Origin: Cryobacterium inferilacus | GTDB taxonomy: Bacteria; Actinomycetota; Actinomycetes; Actinomycetales; Microbacteriaceae | Assembly (NCBI RefSeq): GCF_019599185.1 | Contig: NZ_JAIEUL010000010.1 | Coordinates: 85,976 to 149,411, forward strand | DNA: 63,436 nucleotides | Direction of reading: 5' to 3' | Shown: one piece after another, positions 8,304-16,925 of the stretch | Layout: each line of letters begins with the position of its first letter | How positions within the stretch are numbered: position 1 is the stretch's first letter | The notes under the pieces: model-generated | What the model saw: the letters and a program-made list of their open reading frames with translations, nothing else | Told to the model about the DNA's origin: nothing | The model's database searches: none | Position numbers and translations under genes: made by a program

Positions 8304-9452
8304 TCACGGCCCTGCGGTGTGCAGCTCGTGTTGCTCGTCGTGATGGATTCGGTCGGCGAGCTCACCGAGCGGTGCCCGGCTGCCACCCCACTGCAGGGCC
8401 AGGATCTCCGCCGCAATCGAAACCGCCGTCTCCTCCGGGGTTCTCGAGCCGAGATCCAGGCCGATCGGACTGTGCAGCTGAGCGAGTTCGGAGTCGCTGA
8501 TCCCCACCTCGCGCAGCCGCCTCAGCCGGTCGTGGTGCGTGCGCCGGGAGCCCATCGCGCCGATGTAGGCGATCTGCGGGCCGCGCAGTGCCACCTGTAG
8601 CAACGGCACATCGAATTTCGGGTCATGGGTGAGCACGCAGATAACCGTGCGGGCATCCAGCAGGCCGGCGGCGAACTGTTCGGTGAGATAGTGGTGCGGC
8701 CAGGCGACGATCACCTCGTCAGCGTGCGGAAACCGCGCCTTCGTCGCAAAGACCTCCCGAGCGTCGCAGACGGTGACCCGGTATCCGAGAAAGCTCCCCA
8801 GTCTGCTCAGCGCGGCGGCGAAGTCGATGGCCCCGAAGACGAGCATTCGCGGCCGCGGCGCGAAGCTGGAAAAGAAGACCCGCATTCCCTCACCCTGACG
8901 CTCGCCGTCGGGGCCATAGGTCAGGGTCGTGTTGCGGCCAACCGCGAGCAACCCCTGGGCGTCATCGCTGATAGCGCGATTGGCCTGCTCGGATCCCAGA
9001 TTGCCTGCGAAGCCGTGCGGCCTCACCACGAGATGGCGGCCGAGCCAGCCGGCATCCGGATGCTCGATCACCGTCGCGACCGCAACCGGCTGCGAGTCTT
9101 CGATGTCCTGCCGCACGGCGTCGAGCTCTCCGAACGTGTGCGGGGAGACCGGTTCGACGAAGACGTCCAGGATGCCACCGCAGGTCAGCCCCACCGAGAA
9201 CGCGTCGTCGTCGCTGATTCCGTAGCGCACGAGCACCGGCACCCCGGAGGCGATCACCTCTGTGGCGAGGTCGTAGACCGCCCCCTCGACACAACCCCCG
9301 GACACCGACCCGACCACGCTCCCGTCGACGGTCACCAGCATCGACGCGCCGGCGGACCGCGGCGCCGATTCAAAGGTGCGCACCACCGTGGCCAACCCCG
9401 CGGTGTCGCCCTTCTGCCAGCTTCGGGTCAGCGCTCCGAGCACGTCACGCAT
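8304..9452 (-). CDS. XdhC/CoxI family molybdoenzyme maturation protein (CoxF-like)
   Basis: A 382-residue protein and the last gene of the cox operon. The N-terminal XdhC_CoxI domain has S-V-S-G-G-C-V-E-G-A-V near residues 48-58 and L-T-C-G-G-I-L-D-V. The C-terminal Rossmann-like XdhC_C domain has M-L-V-F-G-A-I-D-F-A-A-A-L and the A-Y-I-G-A-M-G-S-R-R-T signature. Family members help insert or sulfurate the molybdenum cofactor. The gene is spaced 21 bp from coxG. It differs from the second XdhC in this operon (13064-13966), which carries a YHS domain. A run of nine G at 8287-8295, just past its end, pairs with a C-rich tract at 8263 and may form a weak terminator. Confidence 0.88.
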   Translation of the reverse strand: MRDVLGALTRSWQKGDTAGLATVVRTFESAPRSAGASMLVTVDGSVVGSVSGGCVEGAVYDLATEVIASGVPVLVRYGISDDDAFSVGLTCGGILDVFVEPVSPHTFGELDAVRQDIEDSQPVAVATVIEHPDAGWLGRHLVVRPHGFAGNLGSEQANRAISDDAQGLLAVGRNTTLTYGPDGERQGEGMRVFFSSFAPRPRMLVFGAIDFAAALSRLGSFLGYRVTVCDAREVFATKARFPHADEVIVAWPHHYLTEQFAAGLLDARTVICVLTHDPKFDVPLLQVALRGPQIAYIGAMGSRRTHHDRLRRLREVGISDSELAQLHSPIGLDLGSRTPEETAVSIAAEILALQWGGSRAPLGELADRIHHDEQHELHTAGP

Positions 9453-9473
9453 CTCGATCCCACCCCCAGTGCC

Positions 9474-10178
9474 TCATCGCGAAACCGTGCGGCTCTCCGC
9501 ACGCCGGCCGACCCGGTAAGCCACGTACGCCACCCCGGCGAAGAAGCCCAGCAGTTTGGCGGGGGTGAGCCAGTCCATGATCATCCCCGTCACCAGCGCG
9601 ACCGCGTTCAGACCCGTTTCGGCAGATTCTGTTTTCACGGCGGCAGCGCGTGACGGCTGCGCCGACGGTGACCGCACCGTGGAAGGCGCCGCCGGCGTGC
9701 CCTCTGACGTCCCTTCGGCGCGGTCCTCCCGCGACTCCCCCACCAGGTTCTGCAGGTTCTCGGCGAAGAGGCCCATCATCTGGTCGGTGACACCACCGAT
9801 GACGCTCTTCCCCATGGCCGCGACCTTGCCCGAGAGGTCCACGTCGGCGCTGACGGTGCCGGTCGTCGTGCCGGCCGACTCGACCAGCACCAGGGTCGCC
9901 GTCCCCTGCGCCGTTCCCTGCCCTCTGGCCTCCTGCGCCTTCCCCTCGAACACCGCCCGGTGCGCCGTGGCGTCGCGTTCACGCACGATCAACTGCCCCC
10001 GGTATTGCATGCTCACCGGTCCGAGCATCACTTTCAAACCGACCTGGTAGGCATCCTCGGACAGCTTGTTCAGCACCTGCGCCCCCGGAACGCAGCCTGC
10101 GACCCGCTCGAAGTCCATCAGGGTTTCCCACACATCGTTGATCGGTGCGACGACGGAAAACGTGCTTTCTAGTTGCAT
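9474..10178 (-). CDS. coxG: CoxG: SRPBCC-domain CO dehydrogenase membrane-anchor protein
   Basis: A 234-residue protein. The N-terminal ~150 residues are the CoxG SRPBCC fold (V-W-E-T-L-M-D-F-E-R-V-A-G-C-V-P-G-A and G-G-V-T-D-Q-M-M-G-L-F-A). A Ser/Ala/Glu-rich linker follows. A C-terminal hydrophobic segment (L-L-G-F-F-A-G-V-A-Y-V-A-Y-R-V-G) ends in an Arg-rich tail. In Oligotropha/Afipia CoxG is needed to recruit CO dehydrogenase to the cytoplasmic membrane, and the tail fits that role. The start is ATG 10178 with AGAGGAGAACAC just upstream. Confidence 0.9.
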   Translation of the reverse strand: MQLESTFSVVAPINDVWETLMDFERVAGCVPGAQVLNKLSEDAYQVGLKVMLGPVSMQYRGQLIVRERDATAHRAVFEGKAQEARGQGTAQGTATLVLVESAGTTTGTVSADVDLSGKVAAMGKSVIGGVTDQMMGLFAENLQNLVGESREDRAEGTSEGTPAAPSTVRSPSAQPSRAAAVKTESAETGLNAVALVTGMIMDWLTPAKLLGFFAGVAYVAYRVGRRAESRTVSR

Positions 10179-10200
10179 TGTGTTCTCCTCTGGTTGAGCA

Positions 10201-11514
10201 TCATCGTGTCCTCTGGTTGAACCGGGCGCTGGTGTGGTCAGCCTGGATCGCCGCCGCCACTTCGGCCATGGCCGCGTAACTGTGCCCGCTGACGAAGGCG
10301 TCGCAGTAGGGCAGCGCTGCGGCCATTCCGCCCACCAGCGGCTGATACCCCCGGGCCACCTTGCGCGGATTGACCCAGACGATCCGGTAGGCCAACCGCC
10401 TCAGGCGCGCCATCTGGGCATCCACCAGCGCCGGATCGTCCTGCGCCCAGCCATCAGAGAACACCACGACGACCGCGCCCCTGGCGAGGCCACGGCGCCC
10501 GAAATCATCCACGAAACCACGGATGCTCTCCGCGAGCCGGGTTCCGCCCGCCCAGTCGGAGGCACTGGCTGCGGCCCGCGCGAGCGCCTGGTCCGGGTCG
10601 CGCACCGCCAACTGGCGGGTGAGCCGGGTCAGTCGGGTGGAAAACACGAACGCCTCAGCCTCGGCCCCACTCACCGCCCCCTGCAGAAGAGACAGAAACA
10701 CCCGGGTGAAGGGCTCCATCGACCCGGACACATCGCACAGCAGCACCAGCCGTCTCGGGCGCGGGCGTCGACGCGCATAGACCAGCCGCGCGGCGTCGCC
10801 GCCGGTGCGCTGCGCAGCACGAGCAGTGCGCCGGATGTCCAACCGGTCGCGGTTGTTCGGCGACCGACTCGTACGACGGCTGCGACGTAGCGGGGTGCAC
10901 AACACGATCTGCCGAACGAGGAACCGCATCTGGGCGATCTCGTCCGGGCCGAGTTCCGCGAACGACATGTCGTGCAGCTGCTCGTCGGTCGAGGCCATCA
11001 TCAGGATTGCGTCCCGCTCGGGTGCGGGGCGATCGTCGGAGTCGCCCCGGCCATGCAGCGGTTCGGGAGGGTACGGTTTCGGAGAATTCTCGACTTCGCC
11101 GAACGGGCGCGTGTCTGGCGCCGCCGGGCGGGTCCGCAGCTCCGCATTGGGCGGTGCGGAGTGGGATTCGGATCCGGCCATGGGCGGTGCGTTGCGGTCA
11201 CCTCGATACTCGGCCGGGTCGATCAGCCCGTCAAAGACGGCGGAGAAGACCGCCTCGAACAGCGGCAACTGCTCTCTGCCAGAAACACACACTACCCGGC
11301 ACACCCAATACAGCCGCTCCCGAGAGTCGGGCGGAACGAACCGAAGCGCCTCCGCGAGCCGCGCCGCACGGTCTGGGGACGTGGCCAGGCCCGCCCGGCG
11401 CAGCGCCGTGGCGAACCCAACGGCGAGCGCGGCCGCCTCCACGCCCTGCCGAATATCGAATCGTGGCGCTCCTGGCACTGTGCCCATTGCCCCTGTGCCC
11501 GCTGGCTCACCCAT
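10201..11514 (-). CDS. coxE: CoxE: VWA-domain maturation protein
   Basis: A 437-residue protein of the VWA_CoxE family. The C-terminal von Willebrand A fold starts with L-L-C-D-V-S-G-S-M-E-P (MIDAS D-x-S-x-S) near residue 255 and continues with W-A-G-G-T-R-L and V-V-V-F-S-D-G-W-A. The N-terminal half is helical with a charged central linker. CoxD and CoxE act together to build the unusual Mo-S-Cu centre of CO dehydrogenase. The gene overlaps coxD by 8 bp, indicating translational coupling, and ends 22 bp before coxG. Confidence 0.92.
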   Translation of the reverse strand: MGEPAGTGAMGTVPGAPRFDIRQGVEAAALAVGFATALRRAGLATSPDRAARLAEALRFVPPDSRERLYWVCRVVCVSGREQLPLFEAVFSAVFDGLIDPAEYRGDRNAPPMAGSESHSAPPNAELRTRPAAPDTRPFGEVENSPKPYPPEPLHGRGDSDDRPAPERDAILMMASTDEQLHDMSFAELGPDEIAQMRFLVRQIVLCTPLRRSRRTSRSPNNRDRLDIRRTARAAQRTGGDAARLVYARRRPRPRRLVLLCDVSGSMEPFTRVFLSLLQGAVSGAEAEAFVFSTRLTRLTRQLAVRDPDQALARAAASASDWAGGTRLAESIRGFVDDFGRRGLARGAVVVVFSDGWAQDDPALVDAQMARLRRLAYRIVWVNPRKVARGYQPLVGGMAAALPYCDAFVSGHSYAAMAEVAAAIQADHTSARFNQRTR

Positions 11515-12430
11515 GCGCGGCCCCCACCAGCCAGTCGGCCCCGCGCGCCACTGCCACGTCGAGGTCGTCGCGGTTCTTCACAACAGACCCCCAGGTGCGG
11601 TCGACGGTGCGCGCGTCGAGTCGGTCGACGCCGAGCACCGTGAGCGCCGACACCCAGTCAATGGCCTCGGCGATCCCCGGAGGGTTGACCAGGTCCAGCG
11701 AGCGCAGCTTCGTGATGGCCGACGCGGCCTCGAGCGCGATCGGTTCGGCACTGCTCGGCACCCGCCGGCGCACGATCTCGGCGATGCGCGCAGGCCCGGG
11801 GTAATCGATCCAGTGGTACAGACAACGACGCGTCAGAGCGTCGTGCAGGTCCCGGGTGCGATTGCTGGTGAGGATCACGATCGGCGGATGCGCCGCCCGA
11901 ACGGTCCCCAGCTCGGGAATCGTCACGGCGGCCTCGGCCAACAGCTCGAATGTGAAGGCCTCGAATTCGGCGTCGGCCCGATCGATCTCGTCCAGCAGCA
12001 GCACGGCCGGGCGCGGACCGTGATGCTCGATCGCCTGGAGCAACGGCCGGCGCAGCAGATACTCGGGCCCGAACAGGTCGGTCTCTTCCAGGTGAGTATC
12101 CCGCACCTCGGCCAACCGGATGCCCAGCATCTGGCGGGGGTAGTTCCATTCGTAGAGCGCCTCGCCCGCGTCGATTCCTTCGTAGCACTGCAGCCGGAAC
12201 AGTGGCGTGTCGAGTGCCAGGGCCAGCGCCTTCGCCGCCTCGGTCTTGCCCACCCCGGGTTCACCCTCGAGCAGGATCGGCTGCGGCAACCGTACGGCCA
12301 GGAACAACGCCGTCGCCAGCCCGACGTCGGCCAGATAGTCGCCGGCCGCCAGAGTCTCCTGGAGAGAGGCGATGTCGGGCACGAGCCGGCTTACGTCGTC
12401 CTCAGCGCCCACGCGCGCCGGGCCGCTCAT
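11507..12430 (-). CDS. coxD: CoxD: MoxR-type AAA+ ATPase
   Basis: A 307-residue ATPase. Walker A is G-E-P-G-V-G-K-T-E-A-A near residues 50-60; Walker B is L-L-L-D-E-I-D-R-A-D; the sensor region is I-L-T-S-N-R-T-R-D. CoxD is the AAA+ chaperone that drives assembly of the CuSMoO2 active site in aerobic CO dehydrogenase. The ATG at 12430 is chosen because it gives an ATGA overlap with the stop of the upstream MobA-like gene and the usual family N-terminus; the frame is open for 168 bp more upstream but there it is antisense-like to that gene. Confidence 0.92.
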   Translation of the reverse strand: MSGPARVGAEDDVSRLVPDIASLQETLAAGDYLADVGLATALFLAVRLPQPILLEGEPGVGKTEAAKALALALDTPLFRLQCYEGIDAGEALYEWNYPRQMLGIRLAEVRDTHLEETDLFGPEYLLRRPLLQAIEHHGPRPAVLLLDEIDRADAEFEAFTFELLAEAAVTIPELGTVRAAHPPIVILTSNRTRDLHDALTRRCLYHWIDYPGPARIAEIVRRRVPSSAEPIALEAASAITKLRSLDLVNPPGIAEAIDWVSALTVLGVDRLDARTVDRTWGSVVKNRDDLDVAVARGADWLVGAAHG

Positions 12431-13080
12431 CGCGCACTCCGCGGCGACTCGGCCCACGCGGATCCGGCCCGCAGCATCGATCCGCCCCGCAGCGCGAGCA
12501 CCCGCTCGTAGTCCGCCGGGGTATTGACGTCCAGCGGGATCGCCCCGTCGACAGGCACCTCGACGAGCTCGGCTGCTCGGTGCTCGAGGAGTTTCCACAC
12601 CGCCTTGTCACCGTGCAGCGCGGCCAACGTCGGCAGCACGGAGCGGTCGAACGCGAACGGATGCCCGATTCCGTTCTCGTAGCGGCACACCGCGATGCGA
12701 GACGTCCCTCGCCCGTGCAGCAGGCGTCGCACGCTCTCCGGGCGCACCCCGGGCTGGTCGCCGAGCAGGAGCACGAGCACATCGGTCTGCGGGTGCAGCG
12801 CCGGGATGGCCGTGGCGATCGATGACGAGCATCCGTCGTCATAGTCGAGATTCTCGACCACATCCAGGTCGTGGGTGTCGACGGTCTGCCGTACCTCGGC
12901 GGAGGCACCGCCGAGCGTGAGCACGATCTGGTCGAAACCGCTGGTCCTGGCGGTCTCCAGGGCGGCGTCGAGGAGGACTCCGCCGCCATAGGGAAGAAGC
13001 TGTTTCGGGCTGCCGAATCGGCGGGATGCCCCGGCGGCCAGGACGAGTCCGGCGACCCTCAGTTCAGGACGCGGCGGCAT
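12427..13080 (-). CDS. MobA/MocA-like molybdenum cofactor nucleotidyltransferase
   Basis: A 217-residue NTP-transferase fold. The N-terminal signature is G-L-V-L-A-A-G-A-S-R-R-F-G-S-P-K-Q near residues 11-27. It has a D-Q-P-G-V motif near residue 105 and the D-V-N-T-P-A-D-Y ending. Family members attach CTP or GTP to molybdopterin; xanthine-dehydrogenase-type enzymes use the cytidine dinucleotide form, so MocA-like cytidylyl transfer is the most likely role. It overlaps the XdhC-YHS gene by 17 bp and coxD by 4 bp, placing it inside the operon. Confidence 0.88.
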   Translation of the reverse strand: MPPRPELRVAGLVLAAGASRRFGSPKQLLPYGGGVLLDAALETARTSGFDQIVLTLGGASAEVRQTVDTHDLDVVENLDYDDGCSSSIATAIPALHPQTDVLVLLLGDQPGVRPESVRRLLHGRGTSRIAVCRYENGIGHPFAFDRSVLPTLAALHGDKAVWKLLEHRAAELVEVPVDGAIPLDVNTPADYERVLALRGGSMLRAGSAWAESPRSAR

Positions 13081-13966
13081 AGTGCTCCGGATGGGCGAGG
13101 AAGCTCGTGCGGCATCCTTCTGAACAGAAGTACGTCGTGACTCCGTCCCGTTCGACGTGGATGGTCGATTCCAGTACCGCGACGGTCATCCCGCAGACCG
13201 GATCGATCGCGGTGCGAACCGTCGGCACAGGCTTCGCCGGTCGGTTCCTGGCCCGTTCAGAGACCAGCTGAGCCAGGATCGACAGTGCGATCTCGCTCGG
13301 GGTGCGGGCGCCCAACTCCAATCCGGCCGGGCTGAACACCCGCGCGCGCTGCTCCTCGTCGACGTCGAGAGAAGCCAGAACCGCGGCCCCTCTGACCTCG
13401 CTCGCCACGAGCGCGACGTAGGGAACCCCGGCCGTCAGCGCCGCCACGAGAGCCGGCTCCTCGTCCTTGCCGTGCGAGGCGACGATGAAGGCGGCGTCGT
13501 CCGCCCGAGGTTGCGCGGCAGTGCCCGTGGTGAGTTCAAGGTCGAGCCCCAGGCCAAGCCCCAATGTCGCCAGCGCCTGCGCGATGGGGGTCTCCCCGAC
13601 GACGAGTACCCGGGGCGCCGGTAGCCGGGGTTCCAGGAATATCTCGATCGAGCCACCGCTGAGGCAGGGGTTCGAGACCTCCACCGCACCCTCCTCGTGC
13701 ACGTGGGAGGGCTCGCCCGGCACGACGCGGAGCAGAACCGGCTCCTCGGTGGAGAGCGCCTGCAGTGCATACGCCCGCACCGAGGCTTCGACGCAATTGC
13801 CGCCGACAAACCCGTCGATCTCCCCGTTCGCATCAACCAGGGCGGCGTCGCCGGCGTGCGCGCTCGTCGGATGCTGCGCCCTCACCACGGTGGCTCGCAC
13901 GAAGGGCTCACGGCGTTCGACGAGTTCCTGGGCCCTCTCGGTGAGCGCTTCTCTCGGTGCAGCCAT
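13064..13966 (-). CDS. XdhC-family protein fused to a C-terminal YHS domain
   Basis: A 300-residue protein. Residues 1-~245 are XdhC-like: G-F-V-G-G-N-C-V-E-A-S-V near residue 52, a Rossmann-like P-R-V-L-V-V-G-E-T-P-I-A-Q-A-L and A-G-L-E-L-G-A-R-T-P-S-E. Residues ~253-297 are a YHS domain: D-P-V-C-G-M-T-V and Y-F-C-S-E-G-C-R-T-S-F-L-A-H-P-E-H-Y. YHS domains usually bind metals and are found with copper ATPases. It lies 1 bp after coxL and overlaps the MobA-like gene. A role in delivering copper or sulfur to the Mo-Cu centre of CoxL is an inference from this fusion. Confidence 0.88.
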   Translation of the reverse strand: MAAPREALTERAQELVERREPFVRATVVRAQHPTSAHAGDAALVDANGEIDGFVGGNCVEASVRAYALQALSTEEPVLLRVVPGEPSHVHEEGAVEVSNPCLSGGSIEIFLEPRLPAPRVLVVGETPIAQALATLGLGLGLDLELTTGTAAQPRADDAAFIVASHGKDEEPALVAALTAGVPYVALVASEVRGAAVLASLDVDEEQRARVFSPAGLELGARTPSEIALSILAQLVSERARNRPAKPVPTVRTAIDPVCGMTVAVLESTIHVERDGVTTYFCSEGCRTSFLAHPEHYAAAS

Positions 13967-13967
13967 G

Positions 13968-16361
13968 TCAGACCGGCGGCCGCGCTCGGCCTTGCATGGC
14001 CTCCCAGACTCTGGCCGGTGTGCAGGGCATGTCTATGTGGGTGACGCCCAGGGGCGACAGGGCATCCACGATCGCGTTCACGATGGCCGGCGGTGAGCCG
14101 ACCGTGGCCGACTCGCCGATTCCCTTGGCCCCGATCGGATGGTGCGGCGAGGGGGTCACGGTGAAACCGGTTTCCCAGTTCGGCACCTCCATGGCCGTGG
14201 GGATGAGGTAGTCCATGAACGAGCCGCCGAGATTGTTCCCCGCCTCGTCGAACTCGATGATCTGCATCAATGCCATGCCCACGCCGTCGGTCAGGCCACC
14301 GTGCACCTGGCCCTCGATGATCATCGGGTTGATCCGGGTGCCGCAGTCGTCGACCGCGATGAACCGCCGCACTGTTACGTGGCCGGTACCCGGGTCGACA
14401 TCGACCACGCAAATGTAGGCGCCGAACGGGAAGGTCAGGTTCGGCGGGTCGTAGGTCACCTCGGCGTCCAGATTGCCGTCGATCCCCTCGGGCAGCGTCA
14501 CCGTTCCGTGTGCTCCCATCGCGATCTCGGCGATGGTCTTCCCGACGCTCGGGTCACCCTTGACGAACCAGCGGCCCTTCTCCCACTCCAGGTCTTCCGG
14601 GCGCGTCTCGAGCATGGCCGCGGCGATGAACTTCGCCTTCTCCCGCACCTTGCGGGCGACGAGGGCGACGGCGCCGCCGCTCACCGGGGTCGACCGGCTC
14701 CCGTAGGTGCCCAACCCGAACGGAGTCTGGTCGGTGTCACCGTGAACGACGTCGATGTCCTCAGGGGGGATGCCGATCTCCTCGGCGACGATCTGGGCGA
14801 ACGTCGTCTCGTGCCCCTGCCCCTGGCTCTGAACGGAGATGCGCACCACGGCCTTGCCGGTGGGGTGGATGCGAAGTTCGGCGCCGTCCGCCATGCCGAG
14901 GCCGACGATATCCATGTGTTTACGCGGGCCGGCTCCGACGGTTTCGGTGAAGAACGAGATGCCGATGCCCATCAGTTCACCGCGCTCGCGCTTCTCCTTC
15001 TGCTCCCGCCGCAGCTCGTCGTATCCGGCAATCTCCATCGACAGACGCATCGCCCGCTCATAGTCGCCGGAGTCGTACTCCCACCCGGTCTTGTTCAGGT
15101 ACGGGAACTGTTCCGGCTTGATGAAGTTCTTCAGCCGCAGCTCTGCGGGGTCCATCTCGAGCTGGTGGGCGAGCGTGTCGACCAGCCGTTCGACGAGGTA
15201 GACCGCTTCCGTGACCCGGAACGAGCAGGCGTAGGCGACGCCTCCCGGCGCCTTGTTGGTGTACACGCCCGTCACCGTGCAGTGTGCGGCTTGCAGGTCG
15301 TAGCTGCCGGTGAAGATGTGGAAGAAGCCGGCTGGATACTTCGTGGGCTGGGCAGTGGCGTTGAAAGCGCCGTGGTCGGCGAGCACGTTCGTTCTCACCG
15401 CGAGGATCTTGCCCTCTTTCGTGGCCGCGATCTCGCCCTGCATGATGTAGTCGCGGGCGAACGACGTGGACATCAGGTTCTCTGACCGGTCCTCGACCCA
15501 CTTCACCGGCTTACCCGTGACGATGGAGCCGACGACGGCCAGAACGTACCCCGGATAGATGCCGACCTTGTTGCCGAAGCCTCCCCCGATATCCGGTGAA
15601 ACGATGCGGATCTTGTGCTCGGGGATGCCGGCGACGATGGCGAACAGCGTGCGATGGGCGTGCGGGGCCTGCGACGTCTCGTAGAGGGTCAGCGTGCCGT
15701 CGATGGGTTCGAAGTCCGCGACCGCGCCGCAGGTCTCCATCGGCGCCGGGTGCGAACGCGGATAGACGAGCTCCTGAGACACGATGACATCTGCCGAGGC
15801 GAAGATCGCGTCGGTCTCGACCGCGTCTCCCGCTTCCCAGTCGAAGATGTGATTGTCGGTGCGGCCCTCGATTTCGTCTCGCACGACGGGAGCATCCGGA
15901 TCCAGGGCCCGCCTCGCGTCGACGACAGCGGGCAACACGTCGTACTCGACCTCGATGAGTTCCAGCGCGTCGCGGGCGGCGTAGCGGTCCTCTGCCACCA
16001 CGAAAGCCACCTCCTGGCCCTGAAAACGCACCTTGTCCGTCACGAGCACAGCCTGCACATCGGCGGAGAGCGTCGGCGCCCAGGCGAGATTGAGCCCGAG
16101 CAGGTCTTGCCCTGTGATCACGGCGACGACACCGGGATGGGCCAGGGCGGCGGCGGTGTCGATGGAGACCAGTCGGGCGTGGGCGACCGGCGATCGAAGA
16201 ATGGCGCCGTGCAGCATTCCCGGCAGCACGATGTCATCGACATAGTGGCCCTTTCCGCGGACGAACCGTGGGTCTTCCTTGCGCTGGATGCGGCCGTACC
16301 CCATCGGGCGGTCGGCATCACCGGCCGCCGGGTTGGCGGGATGGTCAACTGTGATGGTCAT
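13968..16361 (-). CDS. coxL: CoxL: form I aerobic CO dehydrogenase large (Mo-Cu) subunit
   Basis: A 797-residue member of the xanthine oxidase family and the catalytic subunit oxidising CO to CO2. The active-site loop reads A-Y-A-C-S-F-R at residues 376-382 (bases 15216-15236), the AYxCSFR signature of true form I enzymes; its Cys holds the copper of the Mo-S-Cu centre. Form II (AYRGAGR) is excluded. Other landmarks are G-G-G-F-G-N-K-V-G near residue 260 and G-A-K-G-I-G-E-S-A-T-V-G near the end, which holds the catalytic Glu. The length fits form I (about 800). The ATGA overlap with coxS shows translational coupling. Expected in a (CoxLMS)2 complex at the inner membrane. Confidence 0.96.
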   Translation of the reverse strand: MTITVDHPANPAAGDADRPMGYGRIQRKEDPRFVRGKGHYVDDIVLPGMLHGAILRSPVAHARLVSIDTAAALAHPGVVAVITGQDLLGLNLAWAPTLSADVQAVLVTDKVRFQGQEVAFVVAEDRYAARDALELIEVEYDVLPAVVDARRALDPDAPVVRDEIEGRTDNHIFDWEAGDAVETDAIFASADVIVSQELVYPRSHPAPMETCGAVADFEPIDGTLTLYETSQAPHAHRTLFAIVAGIPEHKIRIVSPDIGGGFGNKVGIYPGYVLAVVGSIVTGKPVKWVEDRSENLMSTSFARDYIMQGEIAATKEGKILAVRTNVLADHGAFNATAQPTKYPAGFFHIFTGSYDLQAAHCTVTGVYTNKAPGGVAYACSFRVTEAVYLVERLVDTLAHQLEMDPAELRLKNFIKPEQFPYLNKTGWEYDSGDYERAMRLSMEIAGYDELRREQKEKRERGELMGIGISFFTETVGAGPRKHMDIVGLGMADGAELRIHPTGKAVVRISVQSQGQGHETTFAQIVAEEIGIPPEDIDVVHGDTDQTPFGLGTYGSRSTPVSGGAVALVARKVREKAKFIAAAMLETRPEDLEWEKGRWFVKGDPSVGKTIAEIAMGAHGTVTLPEGIDGNLDAEVTYDPPNLTFPFGAYICVVDVDPGTGHVTVRRFIAVDDCGTRINPMIIEGQVHGGLTDGVGMALMQIIEFDEAGNNLGGSFMDYLIPTAMEVPNWETGFTVTPSPHHPIGAKGIGESATVGSPPAIVNAIVDALSPLGVTHIDMPCTPARVWEAMQGRARPPV

Positions 16362-16921
16362 GCGCCTACCTCTTCTCCGGTAGCGTCAGCGATACGTGCG
16401 TGTATCTGGTCCATTTCGTCCGTCGTGGCCATCTCGACCGTCTCGTCCGCTTCGTGGATTCCCTGTGGGTGGTCGGCGGCCCACTGCACCGAGCGGACGA
16501 TGGTGGCGTAGCCGGTGCACCGACACATCTGACCGGAGATGGCCTCACGGATCTCGGTGTCAGTCGGATGCGGGTTGACGTCGAGGAGGGCGCGGGAGGT
16601 GAGCATCATGCCTGGCGTGCAAAACCCGCATTGCAGGCCGTGCTCCTGCATGAACCCCTGCTGCACCGGATCGAGGGTGCCTCCGGTTGCCAGTCCCTCG
16701 ACGGTGGTGATCGCGCGCCCGTCGGCCATGGCCGCGAGCACGGTGCACGACTTGACGGGTTGCCCGTCCATCAGCACAACGCAGGTGCCACAGTTGCTGG
16801 TGTCACAGCCCCAATGGGTGCCGGTCAAGCGGAGCACGTCGCGAATGTAGTGAACGAGCAACACCCGAGGCTCGATCTCGCTCGTGACGTCCGAGCCGTT
16901 CACGGTCATGCTGATCTGCAT
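16358..16921 (-). CDS. coxS: CoxS: CO dehydrogenase [2Fe-2S] small subunit
   Basis: A 187-residue protein. The N-terminal plant-type ferredoxin cluster is G-C-D-T-S-N-C-G-T-C-V-V plus S-C-T-V-L-A (near residues 40-65). The C-terminal helical cluster is C-G-F-C-T-P-G-M with C-R-C-T-G-Y-A near residues 100-140. The subunit passes electrons from the Mo-Cu site of CoxL to FAD in CoxM. The protein is about 25 residues longer than the usual small subunit, with an acidic tail after residue 160. It starts 4 bp after coxM and overlaps coxL by 4 bp. Confidence 0.95.
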   Translation of the reverse strand: MQISMTVNGSDVTSEIEPRVLLVHYIRDVLRLTGTHWGCDTSNCGTCVVLMDGQPVKSCTVLAAMADGRAITTVEGLATGGTLDPVQQGFMQEHGLQCGFCTPGMMLTSRALLDVNPHPTDTEIREAISGQMCRCTGYATIVRSVQWAADHPQGIHEADETVEMATTDEMDQIHARIADATGEEVGA

Positions 16922-16925
16922 CGGC

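Noticed and set aside
14139..15485. A 448-codon open frame antisense to coxL
   Set aside because: The sense strand encodes a complete CoxL with all motifs; the antisense product has no domain.
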